Assembly (NCBI RefSeq): GCF_900104815.1
Contig: NZ_FNTD01000004.1
Span: 5,410,501 to 5,474,500 of the forward strand
Direction of reading: 5' to 3'
DNA length: 64,000 nt
DNA from: Streptomyces misionensis
Lineage (GTDB): Bacteria; Actinomycetota; Actinomycetes; Streptomycetales; Streptomycetaceae
In this document: positions 54,297 to 64,000 of the stretch, piece by piece
Layout of the letters: each line of letters starts with the position of its first letter
Position numbering within the stretch: position 1 is the stretch's first letter
Translations under genes and position numbers: made by a program
Notes under the pieces: model-generated
Told to the model about the DNA's origin: nothing
The model's database searches: none
The model's input: the letters and a program-made list of their open reading frames with translations, nothing else

Positions 54297-56078
54297 ATGC
54301 CCACGACACCCGCAACCACCCAGGACCGCTCCGCCGTACGCACCCTGCTGCGGCTGTGGCCGTATGTGCGGCCCGTGCGCGCCCGGCTGTGCACGGCCGC
54401 CTTCGTGGCGGTCGTCGCCTCCTGCACGGGGCTGGTGATCCCGCTCGTCCTCAAGTGGATGGTGGACGGCCCGGTGGCCGGCCGGGACCCGGCCGGGGTC
54501 TGGCTCGGCGCGCTGTACCTGCTGCTGCTCGGGATCGCCGAGGCCGTGCTGTTCGGCGTCCGGCGCTGGCTGGTGGCCCGGCCGCTGTCGCGCGTCGAGG
54601 CGGACATGCGGTCCTCGCTCTACCGGCACCTGCAACGGCTGCCGGTCGCCTTCCACGACCGCTGGGCCTCCGGCCAGTTGCTGTCGCGCGGCACCACCGA
54701 CCTGATGCTGCTGCGCATGTTCCTCGCCTTTCCGCTGACCTTCCTGCTGGTCAACGGCGTCACGATCCTCGTCGGGGTGGCCATCATGCTCGCCCAGGAC
54801 TGGGTGCTCGGGCTGGTCGTGCTCGGGCCCGCCGTTCCGGTGCTGTGGACGTGCGTGGTCTTCGAGGGGCGGTACGCGCGGGCGGCCAGGCGGGCGCAGG
54901 ACCAGGTGGGCGATCTGACCACGCTGGTCGAGGAGAGCGTGCTCGGCATCCGCATCGTCAAGGGGTTCGGGCGGCACCGCGCCCAGACGCGGGCGTTCTC
55001 CGCCCTCTGTGCCGAACTGCGCGGCACCGAACTGCACAAGGCACGGCTGCTGGCGACGATCTGGGGGGTCATCGTCACGCTGCCCGAGCTGGCGATCGGG
55101 GCGGCGCTGGTGCTGGGCGTGGTGCGGGTCGCCGACGGGGGACTGTCGGCGGGGACGCTGGTGGCCTTCCTCAGCACGGCGCTCGCGCTGCGCTGGCCGG
55201 TCGACTCCATCGGGTTCCTGCTGGCGATGAGCCAGGAGGCCGCGACCGCCACCGAGCGGTACTTCGAGGCGATGGACGAGGAGCCGGAGGACCGGCGGGT
55301 CCCGGCCCGGACCACCGGCCGGGGCAGGCCGGGCGACGGGCTGCGCTTCGAGGGCGTCCGGTTCCGCTACCCCGACGCGCCCCCCGACTCCCCGCCCCTG
55401 CTGACCGGCATCGACCTCCACATCCGCCCCGGCGAGTCCATGGCGCTGGTCGGCGCCACCGGCAGCGGCAAGACCACGCTCACCTCCCTCGTCCCCCGCC
55501 TGCACGAGATCACCTCGGGCCGGATCACCCTGAACGGCGTCGACATCACCGAGATGCCCCGCGAGGAACTGCGGAAGAAGGTCGCCGTGGCCTTCGAGGA
55601 ACCGACCCTGTTCTCCACGACCGTCGGCGAGAACGTCCTGATGGGCGCCCCGGAGGGGACCGGCGCGGCCGAGCTCGACCGCGCCCTCGCCATCGCCCAG
55701 GCCGACTTCGCCCACGCCCTCCCGCAGGGCACCGGCACCCGGGTCGGCGAGCAGGGCCTGAGCCTGTCCGGCGGCCAGCGCCAGCGGCTCGCGCTGGCCC
55801 GCGCGGTCGTCGGCCGGCCGGAGTTCCTGGTACTGGACGACCCCCTGTCCGCCCTGGACGTGCACACCGAGGCCGCCGTGGAGGCCGCGCTGCGCCGGGT
55901 GCTCGCCGACACCACCGCGCTGATCGTGGCCCACCGCCCCTCCACCGTGCTGCTCGCCGACCGGGTCGCCCTGCTGTCCGGCGGCCGGATCGCCGCCGTC
56001 GGCACCCACCAGGAACTACTGCGCGGCAACGCCGAGTACGCCCACCTCATGTCCGGGGAACAGGAGGACTCCCGTTGA
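54297..56078 (+). CDS. ABC exporter half 1 (catalytic Glu replaced by Asp)
   Basis: The protein has 593 residues: six membrane helices, then an ATPase domain with Walker A GATGSGKTTL, signature LSLSGGQRQR and His in IVAHRPST. The residue after the Walker B Asp is Asp515 (LVLDDPLSALD) instead of catalytic Glu, and the Q-loop reads AFEEPTLFS (Glu for Gln). This is the degenerate-site half of a heterodimeric exporter such as BmrC/D. Start ATG 54297, or GTG 54294. The stop overlaps the next start. Confidence 0.93.
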   Translation: MPTTPATTQDRSAVRTLLRLWPYVRPVRARLCTAAFVAVVASCTGLVIPLVLKWMVDGPVAGRDPAGVWLGALYLLLLGIAEAVLFGVRRWLVARPLSRVEADMRSSLYRHLQRLPVAFHDRWASGQLLSRGTTDLMLLRMFLAFPLTFLLVNGVTILVGVAIMLAQDWVLGLVVLGPAVPVLWTCVVFEGRYARAARRAQDQVGDLTTLVEESVLGIRIVKGFGRHRAQTRAFSALCAELRGTELHKARLLATIWGVIVTLPELAIGAALVLGVVRVADGGLSAGTLVAFLSTALALRWPVDSIGFLLAMSQEAATATERYFEAMDEEPEDRRVPARTTGRGRPGDGLRFEGVRFRYPDAPPDSPPLLTGIDLHIRPGESMALVGATGSGKTTLTSLVPRLHEITSGRITLNGVDITEMPREELRKKVAVAFEEPTLFSTTVGENVLMGAPEGTGAAELDRALAIAQADFAHALPQGTGTRVGEQGLSLSGGQRQRLALARAVVGRPEFLVLDDPLSALDVHTEAAVEAALRRVLADTTALIVAHRPSTVLLADRVALLSGGRIAAVGTHQELLRGNAEYAHLMSGEQEDSR

Positions 56079-57919
56079 CCGCCCCCACCCCCGCGAACAC
56101 CACCGCGCCGCCCGGCGGCCGGGACGGCGACGACCCCTTCGACCGGGACGTCCTGCCCACCCCGCCCGGCGCCACGGCCGCCCTGCTGCGCTCCCTGCTC
56201 GCCCCGATGCGGGCCCGCGTCGCCCTCACCAGCACCCTGCTGCTGCTCCAGCAGGCGGCGGTGCAGGCGGGCCCGCTGCTGGTGGCGTACGCCATCGACC
56301 GCGCCGTACCGGCGTTCCGCGACCACCGGCACGGGCCGCTGATCGCGGTGGGCGCCGGCTATCTGCTGTGCGCGCTGGTCTCCGGCGGACTCCAGGTCGC
56401 GTTCGTCCAGACCTCCGCGCGGGTCAGCCAGGACGTCCTGCTCGACCTGCGCGGACGCATCTTCCGGCACGCACAGGCGCTGAGCGTCGACTTCCACGAG
56501 CGGTACACCTCCGGGCGGCTGATCTCCCGCTCCACCACGGACGTCGAGTCCCTGCGCGAACTCCTGGAGGAGGGGCTCCAGGAACTGGTCACGGTCGTGC
56601 TGTCGTTCGTCTACATCGCGGCCATGCTGCTCTGGCTGGACCTCGGGCTCGGCGCGGTCGCGGTGGCCTCCTTCGTGCCGCTGTACTTCCTGGTCCGGCT
56701 CTACCAGCGGCGCGCGGGACGGGTCTTCAGGGTGCGCTCCACGGCGATCGCGGCGGTGATCGTGAAGTTCGTGGAGACGATGAACGGCATCCGGCCGGTG
56801 CGCGCGTTCCGCCGGGAGGCCGCCAACGACGCCGAGTTCGCGGTGCTCAACCGCCGGCACGAACGGGCCAACGGCGACTCGCTGCTGGAGATGGCCCGCT
56901 ATGTGGTGGGCTCCCGGCTGGTCGCCAACACGGCGGTCGCGGGGATCGTGCTCTGGGGCGCCTACCGGGTGGCGGACGGCACGCTGGAGCTGGGCGTGCT
57001 GGCGGCGGCCGTGCTGTACCTGCGCCGGCTGTACGACCCGATCGACCGGCTCGGCATGTTCCTCAACTCCTACCAGTCGGCCGCCGCCTCCCTGGAGAAG
57101 ATCGCGGGCCTGCTGGCGCAGACGCCGTCGGTGCCCGAACCCCGCGAGCCGCGCGAACTCCCGGCCGCCGCGCGGGACTTCCCGGGCCGCGAGGTGGTCT
57201 TCGAGGGGGTCCGCTTCGCCTACCGCACCGGCGGCGAGGTGCTGCCCCGCTTCGACCTGACCCTCCCGGCCGGGCAGACGGTGGCCGTCGTCGGCTCCAC
57301 AGGCGCGGGCAAGTCCACGCTGGCCAAGCTGCTCGCCCGCTTCTACGACCCCACCGAAGGAAGGGTGCTGCTGGACGGGGTGGACCTGCGCGACCTGCCC
57401 ACGGCCGAGCTGCGGCGCGGGGTGGTGATGGTCACCCAGGAGGCGTTCCTGTTCTCCGGCACGGTCGCCGACAACATCGCGATCGGCCGCCCGGACGCGA
57501 GCCGGGCGGAGATCGAACGGGCCGCGAAGGTCATCGGCGCCCACGAGTTCATCAGCGCCCTGCCCGACGGCTACGACACCGACGTCCGCAAGCGCGGCGG
57601 CCGCATCTCCGCCGGTCAGCGCCAACTCGTCGCGTTCGCCCGGGCGTTGCTCGCCGACCCGGCCGTCCTGATCCTGGACGAGGCCACCAGTTCCCTCGAC
57701 ATCCCCGGCGAACGGGCCGTGCAGCGCGCGATGTCCACGGTGCTGCGCGGCCGTACCGCCGTCGTCATCGCGCACCGCCTGTCCACCGTCGAGATCGCCG
57801 ACCGCGTCCTGGTGATGGCCGAGGGCCGGATCATCGAGGACGGCCGCCCCGCCGAACTCGTCGCCGGCAGCGGGAACTTCGCGGGCCTGCACAAGGCCTG
57901 GCGGGACAGCCTGGCCTGA
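56075..57919 (+). CDS. ABC exporter half 2 (canonical catalytic residues)
   Basis: The protein has 614 residues: a Pro/Asp-rich N-terminus (1-35), six membrane helices, and an ATPase with Walker A GSTGAGKSTL, Q-loop VTQEAFLFSG, signature RISAGQRQ, Walker B LILDEATSSLD (Glu536) and His in VIAHRLST. The TTG at 56075 overlaps the preceding stop (TTGA), with CAGGAGGA upstream. With half 1 it forms an exporter with one fully active site. Substrate unknown. Confidence 0.93.
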   Translation: MTAPTPANTTAPPGGRDGDDPFDRDVLPTPPGATAALLRSLLAPMRARVALTSTLLLLQQAAVQAGPLLVAYAIDRAVPAFRDHRHGPLIAVGAGYLLCALVSGGLQVAFVQTSARVSQDVLLDLRGRIFRHAQALSVDFHERYTSGRLISRSTTDVESLRELLEEGLQELVTVVLSFVYIAAMLLWLDLGLGAVAVASFVPLYFLVRLYQRRAGRVFRVRSTAIAAVIVKFVETMNGIRPVRAFRREAANDAEFAVLNRRHERANGDSLLEMARYVVGSRLVANTAVAGIVLWGAYRVADGTLELGVLAAAVLYLRRLYDPIDRLGMFLNSYQSAAASLEKIAGLLAQTPSVPEPREPRELPAAARDFPGREVVFEGVRFAYRTGGEVLPRFDLTLPAGQTVAVVGSTGAGKSTLAKLLARFYDPTEGRVLLDGVDLRDLPTAELRRGVVMVTQEAFLFSGTVADNIAIGRPDASRAEIERAAKVIGAHEFISALPDGYDTDVRKRGGRISAGQRQLVAFARALLADPAVLILDEATSSLDIPGERAVQRAMSTVLRGRTAVVIAHRLSTVEIADRVLVMAEGRIIEDGRPAELVAGSGNFAGLHKAWRDSLA

Positions 57920-57929
57920 GCGGGAACCC

Positions 57930-58523
57930 GTGACCGACACCCCGCTCTGGCCGAGCGCCACCCCCGTGACGACGGCCCGCCTGCGCCTCGAACCGCTGCG
58001 GGTGGAGCACGCCCGCGAGGCCGTCACCCTCCTCGACGACGTACGCCTGCACGAATGGACCGGCGGGGCGCCGTGCACCCTCGACGAGCTGGAGGCGAAG
58101 TACCGGCGGCAGTCGGTCGGGCGGTCCCCGGACGGCCGGCACGGCTGGCTGAACTGGATGCTGCGGCGGCTCGCCGACGGGCGGCTCGTCGGCACCGTCC
58201 AGGCCACCCTCTCCCGCCCCGAGCGGGGCGGTCCGGTAGCCGAACTGGCCTGGGTGACCGGCGTCGCCCACCAGGGCCGGGGCTACGGCGGCGAAGGGGC
58301 CCTGGCCATGGCCCGCTGGCTGGGCGACCACGGGGTGGAGACACTGACCGCCCACATCCACCCCGGGCACCGGGCGTCGGCCGGCATCGCCCGGTCGCTC
58401 GGGCTGCGCGCGACGGACCGGGTGGACGAGGGCGAGGTGCTGTGGCGGGGCACGGTCACGGCACTCCCAGCTCGAACAGCGCGTACCCCGCGTACGAGCC
58501 GGAGGCCAGCGCCGCCACCGTGA
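57930..58523 (+). CDS. GNAT-family N-acetyltransferase
   Basis: The protein has 197 residues. VTTARLRLEPLRVEHAREAV at the start and the acetyl-CoA loop GVAHQGRGYGGEGALAMARW (motif A, Q/RxxGxG/A) mark a GNAT of the RimJ/RimL-like group; HIHPGHRASAGIARSLGLR is the usual C-terminal motif. Substrate unknown. The GTG at 57930 lies 10 bp behind the ABC exporter gene. Its last 23 codons overlap the convergent membrane-protein gene by 68 bp. Confidence 0.88.
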   Translation: MTDTPLWPSATPVTTARLRLEPLRVEHAREAVTLLDDVRLHEWTGGAPCTLDELEAKYRRQSVGRSPDGRHGWLNWMLRRLADGRLVGTVQATLSRPERGGPVAELAWVTGVAHQGRGYGGEGALAMARWLGDHGVETLTAHIHPGHRASAGIARSLGLRATDRVDEGEVLWRGTVTALPARTARTPRTSRRPAPPP

Positions 58524-59697
58524 GCAGGGTGCACAGCGCGGGCAGGGAGAGCCGGCGCAGGGCCGTGGCGAGCGGCAGGAACAGCGGGAAACAGGGCAGC
58601 AGATAGCGCGAGACGTTGGCGAAGATCTGCTGGCTGCCGAGGACCAGCGCGAGGGTCAGCACGGTGTACACGACCAGCACCGCCGGCGGGCGCAGCCGCA
58701 GCAGCAGCGGCAGCAGCGCGAAGGCGAGCACCACGACGGCGACCCCGATCATGTCCGCGAACGGGTACGCGAACAGATAGCCGCCGAAGTGGCCCACCGG
58801 CACCGAGGTCAGCACGTCCAGGGTCTGGCTGCCGAAGTCGAAGCTGTGCGCCCACGCGCCCGACTGGAGCTTGAAGTAACCGCCGAGGTCGCCCATCCGG
58901 TCGCCGACCCACAGCAGATAGCCGAGCAGCCCGAGCGGGGCGACGGCCAGCGCGAGCAGCGGGCGCAGCACCCCGTCCTCGCGGCGGCGCAGCGCCAGCA
59001 GCGCGGCCACGGCGAGCGCGGCGATCAGCGCGCCGGCCGTGGGCCGGTTCAGGCCGGCCGCGAAGGCGAGCACCCCGGCGGTGAGCCAGCGCCGGGTCAG
59101 CACGGCGTGGCAGGCCCAGGCGGCCAGGGCCACGTAGAGGGAGTCGGAGTAGACCGCCCACTCCACGCCCGAGCCCGGCCACACCGCCCACAGCCCGGCC
59201 GCGGCCAGCCCGGCACGCCGGCCGCCGAAGCGTTCCGCCACCGCGTGGACGCCGAGCGCCGCCGCGAAGGACGCGAGGACCGACACCAGCATTCCGGCGC
59301 CGTACGCGCCGAGTCCGGTCACCGCGGAGGTCAGCCGCATCAGCGCGGGGTACAGCGGGAAGAACGCCGCCGAGTTGCCCTCCAGCGTGATCAGACCGGT
59401 GGCGCCCGGCACGGGGACCAGCTTCGGGTCGTACCCGTGCAGCGCGATCTGCTGGTACCACCAGCCGTCCCAGGTGGCCAGCACGTCCCAGGCGTGCGCG
59501 CCGCCGCCGAACCGGGGGTCCTTGGCGCGGTAGTCCCCGGCGGAGGACAGCAGGTACATGAACGAGCAGAAACCGGTCAGCTTCAGTGCCCCGAACAGGG
59601 CGAGCACCGGGCCGTGCCGGCGGGCCGCCGCCCGGAACCGGGAGCCGGGCCCGGTGGCCGGGGCGAGGGGCCGCGGGCGCGGCAGGGTCGCGGTCAC
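58456..59697 (-). CDS. Membrane mannosyltransferase-like protein (PIG-V-like)
   Basis: The protein has 413 residues with about ten predicted membrane helices. The first outer loop holds TWDGWWYQQIALHGYDP, and later come NSAAFFPLYPALMRL and a Trp/Pro/Asp pattern (WAVWPGSGVEWAVYSDSLY) that resemble PIG-V-type mannosyltransferases using polyprenyl-phosphate sugars. The GTG at 59697 overlaps the stop of the family-2 glycosyltransferase gene by 4 bases, a matching supply of lipid-linked sugar. Confidence 0.85.
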   Translation of the reverse strand: MTATLPRPRPLAPATGPGSRFRAAARRHGPVLALFGALKLTGFCSFMYLLSSAGDYRAKDPRFGGGAHAWDVLATWDGWWYQQIALHGYDPKLVPVPGATGLITLEGNSAAFFPLYPALMRLTSAVTGLGAYGAGMLVSVLASFAAALGVHAVAERFGGRRAGLAAAGLWAVWPGSGVEWAVYSDSLYVALAAWACHAVLTRRWLTAGVLAFAAGLNRPTAGALIAALAVAALLALRRREDGVLRPLLALAVAPLGLLGYLLWVGDRMGDLGGYFKLQSGAWAHSFDFGSQTLDVLTSVPVGHFGGYLFAYPFADMIGVAVVVLAFALLPLLLRLRPPAVLVVYTVLTLALVLGSQQIFANVSRYLLPCFPLFLPLATALRRLSLPALCTLLTVAALASGSYAGYALFELGVP

Positions 59698-60497
59698 AGG
59701 GCCGCACCCTGGCGGCGGCGGGCCGCGGCCAGGGTGCGCCGCATCCGGACGATGCCACGCAGGTCGGCCAGCGCGGTGGCGAGGATGTCGACGCTGCTGT
59801 CCGGGTCGTCCACCCAGTCCACCGGCACCTCGTGGATCCTGAGCCCGGCCCGCTCGGCCAGCACCAGCAGCTCGGTGTCGAAGAACCACTCGCCGTCCCG
59901 CACCAGCGGCAGCAGCCGCTCGGCGGCCTCGCGCCGCACCGCCTTGAACCCGCACTGCGCGTCCGAGAAGCCGACGGCGAGCGTGCAGCGCAGCAGCGTG
60001 TTGTAGCAGCGCGAGATGACCTCGCGCTTGGGGCCGCGCACCACCCGGGCGCCGCTCGCCAGCCGGGTGCCGATGGCCAGGTCGGAGTGGCCCGATATCA
60101 GCGGGGCGACCAGCGGCAGCAACGCCGTCAGACCGGTGGACAGATCGACGTCCAGATACGCGAGCACGGGCGCCCGCGAACCCGACCAGGCCGCCCGCAG
60201 CGCCCGGCCGCGGCCCTTGCGGGGCAGCCGCAGCGAGGTCACCTCCGCGATGTCGGAGGCCAGCTCGGCGGCGATGAGCGGGGTGCGGTCGGTGCTCGCG
60301 TTGTCGGCGATCGTGATCCGGTAGGGGTACGGGAACGTGTCCCGCAGGTGGGCGTGCAGCCTGCGGACGTTCGGCGCCAGGTCCTTCTCCTCGTTGAACA
60401 CCGGCACGACCACGTCCAGTACGGGCTCGTCGTGGTGCGTGGGCAGCGGGGCGCGCCGGAGCGCCGGGGCCGGGACCCGGCCCGGTCGGAGGTTCAT
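59694..60497 (-). CDS. Family-2 glycosyltransferase (polyprenyl-phosphate sugar synthase type)
   Basis: The protein has 267 residues. LDVVVPVFNEEKDLAPNVRRL, ADNASTDRT and AYLDVDLSTGL (the DxD metal site) are the GT2 signature of dolichol/polyprenyl-phosphate mannose or glucose synthases. It would transfer a hexose from a nucleotide sugar to polyprenyl phosphate on the inner face of the membrane. Coupled by overlap to the membrane glycosyltransferase gene. The ATG at 60497 (MNLRPGR) was chosen; the frame extends upstream without coding support. Confidence 0.92.
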   Translation of the reverse strand: MNLRPGRVPAPALRRAPLPTHHDEPVLDVVVPVFNEEKDLAPNVRRLHAHLRDTFPYPYRITIADNASTDRTPLIAAELASDIAEVTSLRLPRKGRGRALRAAWSGSRAPVLAYLDVDLSTGLTALLPLVAPLISGHSDLAIGTRLASGARVVRGPKREVISRCYNTLLRCTLAVGFSDAQCGFKAVRREAAERLLPLVRDGEWFFDTELLVLAERAGLRIHEVPVDWVDDPDSSVDILATALADLRGIVRMRRTLAAARRRQGAAL

Positions 60498-60511
60498 CAG
60501 GTGGTTCCCCG

Positions 60512-60979
60512 TCAACGGTGGGCGGACATGGTGGCGGTGGGCGGCGGCGCGATGCTCGTCGTGGGGCCGGCCGGCGGGTACGACGTGGTCGGCGTCGAAC
60601 TCGGCCGGTCGGTCGGCGTCGAACCGGGCGAGGCGCCGGGCGGGCTCGGGGGCGGCGTGGCCGGCGAGGGCGTCCGGGAGACGGACGGCCCGGGGGCCGG
60701 ACTGGTGGCGGGCCCCGGCACCGGCGCGCCCGGCAGGTTCTCGGTGTGCCCGTGCGGCCACAGGAACAGGCCGAGCCCGAGCCCCGCCACCACCGCCGCC
60801 GAGCCCGCGGCCCGGTACACCGCGCGCACCCGGCGGCGGGCACGCACTCCCGCGCGCAGCCGCTCGCGGTGCCGGGGCTCGAACGGGGCCGGCCGCAGCG
60901 TGCCGTGCATCAGCGTCGCCAGCCGCCGCTCGAATCCGTCCCCGCCGTCGATCTCGTCCACATGACTCCCGGGCTTCAT
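60512..60979 (-). CDS. Small membrane protein downstream of the ECF sigma factor
   Basis: The protein has 155 residues. The N-terminal 50 are charged and cytosolic (DGFERRLATLMHGTLRP), one helix follows (about 60-78, AVVAGLGLGLFLWP), then a 75-residue Pro/Ser/Thr-rich outer tail. It starts 8 bp after the sigma gene, with GAGAGGGG before the ATG. The position suggests an anti-sigma or membrane-tethered regulator, but no zinc anti-sigma motif (HxxxCxxC) is present, so this is only positional. Confidence 0.75.
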   Translation of the reverse strand: MKPGSHVDEIDGGDGFERRLATLMHGTLRPAPFEPRHRERLRAGVRARRRVRAVYRAAGSAAVVAGLGLGLFLWPHGHTENLPGAPVPGPATSPAPGPSVSRTPSPATPPPSPPGASPGSTPTDRPSSTPTTSYPPAGPTTSIAPPPTATMSAHR

Positions 60980-60987
60980 GACCCCTC

Positions 60988-61494
60988 TCACCCCACCGGC
61001 TCGATGACGTCCGACAGCAGTTGCCGCAGCCGGGCCACCCCGCGCGCGGCATGGGACCGGGCGGTGCCCACCGGGCAGCCCAGCGTCTGGGCGACCTGCC
61101 GGTCCGGCAGGTCCTGGTAGTAGCGCAGCACGACGGCGGCCCGCTGCCGCGGCGTCAGCCGGGCCAGCGCCGCCTCCAGCCGGGAGCGTTCGGCCACGGT
61201 CGCCGACAGATCACCGGCCGCCGCCACCTCGGGCAGCTCCTCCACCGGCCGCTCGCCCCACCAGCGCCGGCGGGCCGAGCGGGCCGCGGCCCGCGCCAGC
61301 ACCGTGCGCACATACGCCTCCGGCGCCTCGTCGGCCACCCGCGGCCAGGCGAACCACAGCTTGACCAGGGCCTCCTGCAACAGGTCCTCGGCACGGTGCC
61401 GATCGCCCCCGGTGAGCAGACGGGCCAGGTGGCACAGGACCGACCAGCGGGCCGCCACGAACGCGTCGTACTCACCGGCCCGAGCCTGCTCCAT
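60988..61494 (-). CDS. SigE-family ECF RNA polymerase sigma factor
   Basis: The protein has 168 residues. Region 2 (LLQEALVKLWFAWPRV) and region 4 (LTPRQRAAVVLRYYQDLPDRQVAQTLGCPVGTARSHAARGVARL) are those of the SigE-family subgroup of ECF factors in streptomycetes. It redirects RNA polymerase to an unknown regulon. I chose the ATG at 61494 because GGGGA lies 9 bases upstream; the GTG at 61500 is too close to it. Confidence 0.93.
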   Translation of the reverse strand: MEQARAGEYDAFVAARWSVLCHLARLLTGGDRHRAEDLLQEALVKLWFAWPRVADEAPEAYVRTVLARAAARSARRRWWGERPVEELPEVAAAGDLSATVAERSRLEAALARLTPRQRAAVVLRYYQDLPDRQVAQTLGCPVGTARSHAARGVARLRQLLSDVIEPVG

Positions 61495-61606
61495 TCCCAC
61501 GGTCCCCGTTCTCGCCGGCGTTCTTCACAAGGGGAAAGGCCCTGGAACCCCTCGTACGCTGCACCCGGCGGGCGTGATCCACGTCACGCGTGGCAGACCC
61601 CCGCCG

Positions 61607-63826
<2,220 letters not shown>

Positions 63827-64000
63827 CTGTCGGCCCCTCTTCCCGTGGCTCGGCCCGGGAGCGGCGCGGGCCGCCGCGCCGGGCCGCCGGCCCCTTCGGC
63901 CACCCGGTGCGGCCACGGCCCGGCGGCTTCGGTGCGGGCGCGGCTTCCCTGACGTGTCGTCCTTCCCACTGTTCTGCCCACCGCATGGCTCGCACTCACG

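Noticed and set aside
63827..64000. Small gene upstream of glgX
   Set aside because: Open frames here read into glgX or off the window edge, without a start site or recognisable protein.

Overview
This is a high-GC actinobacterial chromosome segment, almost certainly Streptomyces. Codon third positions are mostly G or C, GTG and TTG starts are frequent, many neighbouring genes overlap by 1-4 bases, and several TAGGNT-type -10 boxes sit directly on start codons (leaderless mRNAs). From memory, the order icmA ... pyk/ackA/pta/pfkA ... glgB/mak/treS/glgE/glgP ... M4 protease ... glgX matches the core-chromosome region around SCO5410-SCO5456 of S. coelicolor. That comparison is recall, not a search.

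Layout. 0-4.7 kb: the end of a membrane protein, TetR and MarR regulators, a DUF3817 membrane protein, the large subunit of isobutyryl-CoA mutase (icmA) behind a palindromic operator, and a convergent TetR gene. 4.8-9.1 kb: a thioredoxin-TPR protein, then three secreted or membrane proteins (DUF6230, DUF6114 and a Ser/Ala/Pro-rich protein) behind a long leader with several inverted repeats. 9.2-15.2 kb: a central carbon block with pyk and pta-ackA on the minus strand and pfkA divergent. 15.3-18.3 kb: a sugar ABC importer (binding protein and two permeases) without its own ATPase. 18.4-22.3 kb: a CitA/DcuS-type two-component system divergent from dctA. An intact IS481-family element with a 6-bp target duplication sits exactly on the dctA stop codon. 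23.4-29.9 kb: a TetR/MFS efflux pair with three tandem palindromic operators, a DUF2127 protein, a MerR-thioredoxin pair and a HelD/HelR-like helicase.

30.0-40.4 kb: the GlgE alpha-glucan pathway. glgE-treS-mak-glgB form one minus-strand operon (trehalose to maltose to maltose-1-phosphate to linear then branched glucan), with glgP divergent; glgX lies at 61.6-63.8 kb. Between glgP and the M4 protease is a 3.5-kb block of visibly lower GC (40.7-44.2 kb). It encodes a lipoprotein, a WXG100-like small protein, a 440-residue WXG-like/Gly-Ala-repeat protein, an LpqN-like protein and a small cytosolic protein. It looks like an acquired secretion cassette and is the best candidate here for an undescribed system.

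44.2-58.5 kb: a DUF1990 protein, a secreted thermolysin-like protease, a heterodimeric ABC exporter whose two ATPase domains have decayed in complementary ways, a NarL-type two-component system followed by an ABC-2 transporter, a second heterodimeric ABC exporter, and a GNAT acetyltransferase. 58.5-64 kb: a membrane mannosyltransferase-like protein, a family-2 glycosyltransferase, a SigE-family ECF sigma factor with a small membrane partner, and glgX. I saw no tRNA, rRNA or CRISPR array.
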